Positions 1 through 5,340 of a stretch of DNA of 5,340 nucleotides are shown piece by piece. Numbering within the stretch: position 1 is the stretch's first letter; each line of letters opens with the position of its first letter. Source of the stretch: Euzebyaceae bacterium (GTDB lineage: Bacteria; Actinomycetota; Nitriliruptoria; Euzebyales; Egibacteraceae); NCBI GenBank assembly GCA_013696915.1, contig JACCXR010000326.1, positions 1 through 5,340 on the forward strand, given 5' to 3'. The position numbers and the translations under genes are program-made. The notes beneath the pieces were generated by a model that saw only the letters and a program-made list of their open reading frames with translations, was not told where the DNA came from and did not search any database.

Positions 1-1840
1 ACCGCTTCACCAGCGTCACGGCGAAGGTCGGCAACGACCTCGCGACCCTTCCCGACTTCCCCGCCGAGATCCGGGCACCGGCCGGATCGCTGCCTGGGGT
101 GTCCGGGTTCCAGCTGCACTTCGCCGATCACGACATCCTCACCCCGGGCGATGCGCCCGATGTCCTCGTCGCCATGAACCCGGCCGCGCTGAAGATGAAC
201 ATCAACGACCTCGAGCCCGGCGGCACCCTGGTCGTTAACGTCGACGCGTTCACGCGGGGCAACCTCCGCAAGGCTCAGTACGACGACAACCCGCTCGACG
301 ACGGGAGCCTCGACGGCTTCCAGGTCTTCAAGGTGCCGGTCACGACGTTGACCGTCGGGGCGCTGGAGGGCCACGAGCTGTCGTCGAAGGACAAGCAGCG
401 CGCGAAAAACATGTTCGCCCTCGGCCTCATGTCCTTCATGTACTCCCGGCCGACCGACCCGACCATCAAGTGGCTGTCGGACAAGTTCTCCCGGCAGCCC
501 GAGATCGCCGCCGCGAACGTCGTCGCGTTCAAGGCCGGCTGGGCGTTCGGGGAGACCACCGAGGTCTTCGCTCACACCTATGAGGTGAAGGCAGCGTCGC
601 TGCCCCCCGGCCGGTACCGCCAGATCACCGGCAACCTCGCGCTGGCGTACGGTTTGATCGCCGCCGCCGAGCGCTCTGGTCTGCCGCTGTTCCTCGGCAG
701 CTACCCGATAACCCCGGCGTCCGACATCCTCCACGAGTTGTCGCGCCACAAGCAGTTCGGCATCCGCACGATGCAGGCGGAGGACGAGATCGCGGGCATC
801 GGCGCGGCGCTCGGTGCGGCCTTCGCGGGCAGCCTCGCCGTCACGACCACCTCCGGTCCCGGCATCGCTCTGAAGAGCGAGACGATCGGGCTCGCGCTGT
901 CGGTCGAGCTGCCGCTGCTGATCATCGACATCCAGCGCGGCGGGCCGTCGACGGGTCTGCCGACCAAGACGGAGCAGTCGGACCTCCTCCAGGTGCTGTT
1001 CGGGCGCAACGGCGACGCGCCGATCCCGGTCGTCGCGGCCGCGACGTCGGGCGGGTGCTTCGACGCCGCGCTCGAGGCGGCGCGGATCGCCATCAAGTAC
1101 CGCACCCCGGTCGTGCTGCTCTCCGACGGCTACCTCGCCAACGGCGCGGAACCCTGGCGACTTCCGGAGGTCGACGACCTGCCCGCCCTCTCAGAGCTCG
1201 TCCGGTTCCAGCGGGAGGCCAACCACGACGGCGCCTACTGGCCCTTCCTCCGGGATCCCGAGACGCTCGCCAGGCCGTGGGCGATCCCCGGAACCGCGGG
1301 GCTCGAGCACCGCATCGGGGGGCTGGAGAAGGCCGAGGGGACCGGCAACATCTCCTACGACCCCGCGAACCACCACCGCATGACCGAGCTGCGAGCCGCC
1401 AAGGTGGCCGGCATCGCGCAGGACATCCCACCGCTGGAGGTGGACGTCGGCGAGCACGACCCGGCGAACCCCCCGAAGGTCCTGGTGGTCGGGTGGGGCT
1501 CGACGTACGGGCCGATCCGCGCGGCGGTCCGCCGCGTCCGGCAGCAGGGGATGAAGGTGGCGCGGACGCACCTGCGGCACCTCAACCCGTTCCCGGCGAA
1601 CACCGGCGACGTGCTGGCCTCCTACGAGCGCATCCTCGTGCCGGAGATGAACCTGGGCCAGCTGCGCATGCTGCTGCGGGCCGAGTACCTGGCCGATGTC
1701 CGCGGCTACAACAAGGTGACAGGGCTGCCCTTCACCTCGCGGGAGCTGGCCGCCGCCATCACCGAGCAGGTGGTCGACGTGCAAGCTGCGGAGGAGCCCG
1801 TGCCGTCCATGGACCCGAGCCGACAGGGAGTGCGTCACCG

Positions 1841-1844
<4 letters not shown>
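1..1844 (+). CDS. korA: 2-oxoglutarate (2-oxoacid):ferredoxin oxidoreductase, fused gamma-alpha subunit KorA (5' partial)
   Basis: With KorB this enzyme oxidatively decarboxylates 2-oxoglutarate with CoA, giving succinyl-CoA, CO2 and reduced ferredoxin in the cytoplasm. The reading frame is open from base 3, so 613 residues are visible. The GTG at 99 is internal: the codons before it (RFTSVTAKVGNDLATLPDFP) already read as conserved family sequence, so the true start lies upstream of the window. Domain order is a gamma-type (POR) domain to about base 590, then the pyrimidine-binding alpha domain with YPITPAS (702-722), MQAEDE (771-788) and TTTSGPG (843-863), then the C-terminal domain with GWGSTYG (1491-1511) and PEMNLGQL (1641-1664). 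Mycobacterial KorA proteins of this fused type are about 650 residues, so perhaps 20-40 residues are missing. No ferredoxin-like delta domain is present. The stop overlaps the korB start (ATGA), implying translational coupling. Substrate choice between 2-oxoglutarate and another 2-oxoacid cannot be settled from sequence alone; family resemblance favours 2-oxoglutarate. Confidence 0.93.
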
Positions 1845-2857
<1,013 letters not shown>

Positions 2858-2933
2858 GCACCGGTCCCGCCGACTCCCCGGCGCCGCGCAGGGGCCCGCG
2901 GCCGGCGGGCCGAGGTCTGCGTCCGCTCGCGGG
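2858..2933. other. Convergent korB / perR-type intergenic gap
   Basis: This 76-base GC-rich gap lies between two convergent stop codons. I see no reading frame of its own. Its one notable structure is the stem-loop at 2893-2911, listed separately. Confidence 0.6.
2893..2911. terminator. Candidate bidirectional stem-loop terminator
   Basis: A perfect 7-base stem (GGCCCGC at 2893-2899 pairing with GCGGGCC at 2905-2911) encloses a 5-base loop. It lies between the convergent ends of korB and the Fur-family gene, where a shared terminator would be expected. There is no T-tract on either side, so it is not a classical intrinsic terminator; tract-less hairpins of this kind are often proposed in actinobacteria. 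In such GC-rich DNA a stem of this length can arise by chance. Confidence 0.4.
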
Positions 2934-3338
2934 TCAGAGCCGTTCGCCGGCGCAGCCGGGGCAGCGGCCCACGAAGACGAGCTCGTAGCCGTCGACGCGG
3001 AACCCGGAGGCCGCGGCGGCGTCGCCCTGGACCGTGTCTGGGAGCGGCACCGTGACGTCGGCGACGGCCCCGCACCCGGCGCAGCGGACGTGGTCGTGGC
3101 GACCGGTGTCGCCGTCGTACCGGCCGACCGGATCCTCTCCGACCCGGAGTTCCCGGACCTCGCCGTGCTCCACGAGCAGGTTGAGCGTCCGGTAGACGGT
3201 GGCGAATCCGATGCCCGGCAGCCCCGGCTTCACGCGGGCGAAGATGTCCCTGGCGGTGGGGTGGTCGCTCGCGTCGTGCACGGCGCGGAGGACGGCGGCG
3301 CGCTGCGGAGTCAGCCGGAACGGGCGGGGCGACGTCAC
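2934..3338 (-). CDS. Fur-family metalloregulator, PerR-type (peroxide sensor-like)
   Basis: This 134-residue DNA-binding repressor of the Fur superfamily has an N-terminal winged helix (LTPQRAAVLRAV at residues 9-20 and the recognition helix region ATVYRTLNLLVEHG at 46-59). Its C-terminal dimerisation domain carries two structural-zinc CxxC pairs (Cys86/Cys89 and Cys126/Cys129). By eye, the regulatory metal ligands of Bacillus PerR (His37, Asp85, His91, His93, Asp104) align with His26, Asp75, His81, His83 and Asp94. An aspartate rather than glutamate at the last position is the feature linked to peroxide sensing by metal-catalysed histidine oxidation. I chose the GTG at 3338 because GAGGAG lies four bases upstream and the promoter and codon pattern exclude the longer form from the GTG at 3392 (152 residues). 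The gene converges on korB and diverges from the receiver-like gene. The family is certain; PerR over Fur or Zur is likely but rests on alignment by eye. Confidence 0.9.
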   Translation of the reverse strand: MTSPRPFRLTPQRAAVLRAVHDASDHPTARDIFARVKPGLPGIGFATVYRTLNLLVEHGEVRELRVGEDPVGRYDGDTGRHDHVRCAGCGAVADVTVPLPDTVQGDAAAASGFRVDGYELVFVGRCPGCAGERL

Positions 3339-3342
3339 CGGG

Positions 3343-3348
3343 CTCCTC
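3343..3348 (-). promoter_or_regulatory. Ribosome-binding site deciding the Fur-family start
   Basis: The minus strand reads GAGGAG here, four bases before the GTG at 3338. It is a strong Shine-Dalgarno match and favours the 134-residue form over the GTG at 3392. Confidence 0.7.
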
Positions 3349-3362
3349 GACGGTTGGGATCG

Positions 3363-3412
3363 CGGACCGAGCCAAGGATAGGGCGGCGTCACGCAGCCTC
3401 AACTTCGGTCCG
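3363..3412. repeat. 8-base inverted repeat flanking the Fur-family promoter
   Basis: CGGACCGA (3363-3370) and TCGGTCCG (3405-3412) are exact reverse complements separated by 34 bases. The first arm covers the predicted transcription start and the second sits just upstream of the -35 element. Arm centres are 42 bases apart, about four helical turns. The arms may be operator half-sites, but they are GC-rich and do not resemble the usual AT-rich Fur or PerR box; chance occurrence is possible. Confidence 0.3.
3375..3402 (-). promoter_or_regulatory. Candidate sigma-70-like promoter of the Fur-family gene
   Basis: On the minus strand, TTGAGG (3397-3402, four of six matches to TTGACA) and TATCCT (3375-3380, four of six to TATAAT) are separated by 16 bases. 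Transcription would begin near 3368, giving a leader of about 30 bases before the GTG at 3338. The start site would then lie downstream of the alternative GTG at 3392, so that codon would not be in the mRNA. Confidence 0.45.
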
Positions 3413-3470
3413 GCCGCGACGGGTGGCATCATGCCCCTTCCCTCCGCGATCCCGACGATCGAGTCCCCGT

Positions 3471-3986
3471 GTGAAGGTCCTCCTGGTGTCCGGCCACCCC
3501 AGCGTGACCGCGCAGGTCACAGCTGCGCTGCTCGGTGATCCCGACGTCACGCTCGCCGAGGTCCGGACCCCCCAGCGCGCGCTCGCCTTCCTCGACGAGG
3601 GCCAACACTTCGACGTCGTCGTCGCCGACAACGACACCTGGCCGACCGGCGGCTTCGCGCTGAGCCGGGAGGTCAAGGCGCGCGGCCAGATGGGACGCGC
3701 GATGCCGCCGGTGCTGCTGCTGCTCGCGCGCGCCCAGGACCGGTGGCTGTCGGATTGGTCCCAGGCCGACGCGTACGTCCTGAAGCCGCCCGACCCCTTC
3801 GACCTCGCCGAGACGGTCGAGGCGCTCGTGGCCGGGCAGCGGGTGCCGGCGCTTCCCGGGGTCGGCGGCGACCCCACCCCGTCGCTGCTCGACGTCCCAG
3901 GGCCGGATCACGCCGGGCTCGAGCACCAGGGTCCGGCCCGTCCGGGCCCGGCGGTCGACGCGGGCCAGCCCGGTGACGGCGGCTGA
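3471..3986 (+). CDS. Receiver-like (CheY-fold) protein with degenerate phosphorylation pocket
   Basis: This 171-residue protein has one receiver-like domain (residues 1-122) and a 49-residue Pro/Gly-rich tail, with no DNA-binding domain. The fold is recognisable from the first strand VKVLLVSG, the third strand FDVVVADND (47-55) followed by GGF (60-62), PPVLLLLAR (79-87), and AYVLKPPDPFDL (101-112). Asp53 matches the phospho-acceptor and Lys105 the conserved lysine. However, the acidic pair after strand one is replaced by Ser-Gly-His (7-9) and the conserved Thr/Ser after strand four is Leu85. Canonical Mg-dependent phosphorylation is therefore doubtful. I chose the GTG at 3471 because the frame upstream loses G/C third-position bias and strand one begins directly after it; the GTG at 3423 is a weaker choice. 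The gene overlaps trpD by 14 bases if TrpD starts at 3973, which suggests one transcript. No histidine kinase is visible. Its function is unknown to me; a protein-protein switch or scaffold is conceivable. Confidence 0.75.
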   Translation: MKVLLVSGHPSVTAQVTAALLGDPDVTLAEVRTPQRALAFLDEGQHFDVVVADNDTWPTGGFALSREVKARGQMGRAMPPVLLLLARAQDRWLSDWSQADAYVLKPPDPFDLAETVEALVAGQRVPALPGVGGDPTPSLLDVPGPDHAGLEHQGPARPGPAVDAGQPGDGG

Positions 3987-5013
3987 GCCGGCGGCGGTGT
4001 CCTGGCCGGAGGTCCTGAACCGGCTGGTGCGGCGCCAGGACCTCGACGACAGCGACACCGCGGCACTCATGCGCGAGATCATGCTGGGGGAGTCCAGCCC
4101 GGTGCAGGTCGCCGGCCTGCTGGTGGGTCTGCGCAGCAAGGGGGAGACCGCCGGGGAGATCGCGGGCCTCGTCCGCAGCATGCGCGAGTTCGCCCTGAAG
4201 GTCACAGTCGCGGGGCCCGTCGTGGACACGTGCGGCACCGGCGGTGACCGCGCCGGCACGTTCAACGTCTCGACCGTGGCCGCGCTCGTCGCCGCCGGCG
4301 CCGGCGTGCGGGTGGCCAAGCACGGCAACCGCGCCGCCAGCGGACGGTGCGGCTCGGCCGACCTGCTCGAGGCCTGGGGCGTCGCCATCGACCTGCCGCC
4401 GGCCGGCGTCGAGGCGTGCATCGCCGAGGTCGGCATCGGGTTCTGCTTCGCGCCCACCTTCCACCCCGCTATGCGGTTCGCGATGCCGGCGCGCCGCGAG
4501 CTCGGGGTGCCGACGGTGTTCAATTTCCTCGGTCCGCTCACGAACCCGGCGGGGGCCCGCCACCAGACGATCGGGGTGAGCGACCCGGCGATGGCGCCCC
4601 GCATGGCCGAGGTCCTCGCCCGTCTGGGCACCACCCACGCGCTGGTCTTCCACGGCGACGACGGGCTGGACGAGCTGACGACGACCGGCCCCTCAACCGT
4701 CTGGGAGGTGCGGGGCGGCGAGGTCACCCGGTCGAGCTTCGACCCCGGGGAGCACGGGGTCGCCCGCGCCGCCGTGGCCGACCTGCGGGGCGGCGACGTC
4801 GGGGACAACCGCCGGATCGCCGACGCCGTCCTGGCCGGCGAGCCGGGAGCCCCGAGGGACATCGTCGTGCTCGGCGCGGCCGCGGCGCTGCTGGCGGCCG
4901 ATGCCGCCGCCAGCTGGGACGAGGGACTCGCGGCCGCCGCCGCGGCGATCGACTCGGGGGCGGCAGCCGGTGTGCTGGAGCGCTGGGTGGCGGTGTCCCT
5001 GGCGCAGCGCTGA
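3973..5013 (+). CDS. trpD: Anthranilate phosphoribosyltransferase TrpD
   Basis: This cytoplasmic enzyme transfers the phosphoribosyl group of PRPP to anthranilate, giving N-(5'-phosphoribosyl)anthranilate, the second committed step of tryptophan synthesis. The 346 residues match the usual length of about 340-370. A helical N-terminal domain (about 1-75) is followed by the phosphoribosyltransferase core with DTCGTGGD (85-92, PRPP loop), FNVST (97-101), KHGNRAAS (116-123), the anthranilate-side segment IGFCFAPTFHPAMR (155-168), VFNFLGPLTNP (182-192) and DGLDEL (230-235), whose Asp233-Glu234 bind Mg-PRPP in the family. All key residues appear intact. The GTG at 3973 lies inside the end of the receiver-like gene and has no clear Shine-Dalgarno, so coupled translation is likely. 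The GTG at 3997 (338 residues) is a possible alternative, ten bases after the upstream stop. No other trp gene is in the window, so trpD seems separated from a trp operon. A thymidine-phosphorylase-family relative is unlikely given the motifs. Confidence 0.95.
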   Translation: MTAAEPAAVSWPEVLNRLVRRQDLDDSDTAALMREIMLGESSPVQVAGLLVGLRSKGETAGEIAGLVRSMREFALKVTVAGPVVDTCGTGGDRAGTFNVSTVAALVAAGAGVRVAKHGNRAASGRCGSADLLEAWGVAIDLPPAGVEACIAEVGIGFCFAPTFHPAMRFAMPARRELGVPTVFNFLGPLTNPAGARHQTIGVSDPAMAPRMAEVLARLGTTHALVFHGDDGLDELTTTGPSTVWEVRGGEVTRSSFDPGEHGVARAAVADLRGGDVGDNRRIADAVLAGEPGAPRDIVVLGAAAALLAADAAASWDEGLAAAAAAIDSGAAAGVLERWVAVSLAQR

Positions 5014-5017
5014 CGTC

Positions 5018-5038
5018 GGGCTACAGGTGGGCTACAGG
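5018..5038. repeat. 11-base tandem duplication at the trpD/RAM convergence
   Basis: GGGCTACAGG occurs at 5018-5027 and again at 5029-5038, in an 11-base period. The second copy includes the stop codon of the minus-strand RAM gene. It looks like a small local duplication, with no evident role and no room for a conventional terminator hairpin. Confidence 0.6.
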
Positions 5039-5325
5039 CCCTCGGCGTCCTCGAACCCGACGCCCCAGAGCCGTTCGAGGTCGCCCGAGGAGTAGGCCTG
5101 GAAGGCGATCATCGTGTGCGTCCCGGTCACGCCCGCGACCTTGGCGATGCCGCCGGTGACCACGTCCGCGATCTCCTGGTGCCCGTGGACGCGCACGAGC
5201 GCCACGAGCTCCCAGTCGCCGGTGACGGAGTAGACCTCGGAAACCCGGTCGATGTCCGCGATCGCCTCCGCCGTCTCCGGGATGGCGTGGACGTCCACGT
5301 GGAGCAGGACGATGGCGGTGATCAC
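5032..5325 (-). CDS. Stand-alone Lrp/AsnC ligand-binding (RAM) domain protein
   Basis: This 97-residue protein consists almost only of the RAM effector-binding domain of Lrp/AsnC regulators, without the helix-turn-helix. It shows the alpha-beta pattern of the family: a first strand (AIVLLHVD, 4-11), a helix (IPETAEAIADI, 15-25), then VSEVYSVTGDWELVALVRV (28-46) with the conserved Gly36-Asp37 turn, a second helix (50-64) and the final strand THTMIAFQAYS (69-79). Such small proteins form oligomers that bind amino acids at their interfaces and may join full-length Lrp proteins; they do not bind DNA themselves. The GTG at 5325 is supported by GGAAGG eight bases upstream (5334-5339 on the minus strand). 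Its stop lies 18 bases from the trpD stop, so the genes converge. Such genes sit beside trpD in other actinobacteria, from my memory of Streptomyces-type genomes, and the role there is not established. The ligand cannot be predicted. Confidence 0.85.
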   Translation of the reverse strand: MITAIVLLHVDVHAIPETAEAIADIDRVSEVYSVTGDWELVALVRVHGHQEIADVVTGGIAKVAGVTGTHTMIAFQAYSSGDLERLWGVGFEDAEGL

Positions 5326-5340
5326 GTCGCTGGCCTTCCG

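Larger units (their letters stand above)
3339..3470. other. Divergent promoter region between the Fur-family gene and the receiver-like gene
   Basis: This 132-base stretch separates two divergent starts. Third-position G/C bias disappears here in both flanking frames, supporting its non-coding nature. It holds the minus-strand promoter and inverted repeat listed separately. For the plus strand only a weak possibility is visible: CATCAT at 3427-3432 as a -10, with a poor -35 (TTCGGT, 3404-3409) 17 bases upstream. No convincing Shine-Dalgarno precedes the GTG at 3471. Confidence 0.6.

Noticed and set aside
1055..1840. An open upstream extension of the korB frame that could be read as a long N-terminal domain.
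   Set aside because: It lies entirely within korA, is Arg/Ala/Gly-rich without motifs, and the ATG at 1841 has a Shine-Dalgarno and matches the family start.
3741..3761. Two tryptophan codons close together (residues 92 and 96) upstream of trpD, considered as a trp leader-peptide attenuator.
   Set aside because: They lie in the middle of a conserved-looking receiver domain, more than 200 bases before trpD, with no competing hairpins or terminator seen.
4294..4305. A 12-base palindrome GCCGGCGCCGGC.
   Set aside because: It encodes part of the Ala-Gly-rich segment of TrpD and is explained by repeated GC-rich codons.
3429..4862. A 477-codon open frame antisense to the receiver-like gene and trpD.
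   Set aside because: It covers two well-supported plus-strand genes, and its Ser/Arg/Thr/Pro-rich sequence is typical of a high-GC shadow frame.

Overview
The window is high-GC DNA (roughly 70 percent by eye) with dense genes, several GTG starts and strong G/C bias at third codon positions. Together with a fused gamma-alpha KorA, a stand-alone Lrp/AsnC ligand-binding protein beside trpD, and the overall protein character, this points to a chromosomal segment of an actinobacterium (Actinomycetota). The genus cannot be read from the sequence. I see no mobile element, RNA gene or CRISPR array.

Layout. Positions 1-1844 hold most of korA, whose 5' end lies outside the window. It overlaps korB (1841-2857) by four bases. 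The two encode a 2-oxoglutarate (2-oxoacid):ferredoxin oxidoreductase. A 76-base gap with a GC-rich stem-loop separates korB from a convergent Fur-family gene of PerR type (2934-3338, minus strand). A divergent promoter region of about 130 bases (3339-3470) follows. It contains a plausible sigma-70-like promoter for the Fur-family gene, flanked by an 8-base inverted repeat. Going right on the plus strand are a small receiver-like protein lacking most phosphorylation residues (3471-3986) and the overlapping trpD (3973-5013). A stand-alone RAM (Lrp/AsnC ligand-binding) protein (5032-5325, minus strand) converges on trpD with an 18-base gap.

How the genes may work together. KorAB makes succinyl-CoA and reduced ferredoxin with an iron-sulphur cluster and thiamine diphosphate, chemistry that is sensitive to oxidants. 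The adjacent PerR-type regulator has the residues expected of a metal-dependent peroxide sensor, although nothing in the sequence shows that it controls korAB. TrpD performs the second committed step of tryptophan synthesis. The overlap with the receiver-like gene suggests co-transcription and translational coupling, and the neighbouring RAM protein is a possible amino-acid-responsive partner; these links are inference from position only.

Overall this is mostly ordinary housekeeping sequence. The item most worth following up is the degenerate receiver protein tied to trpD.
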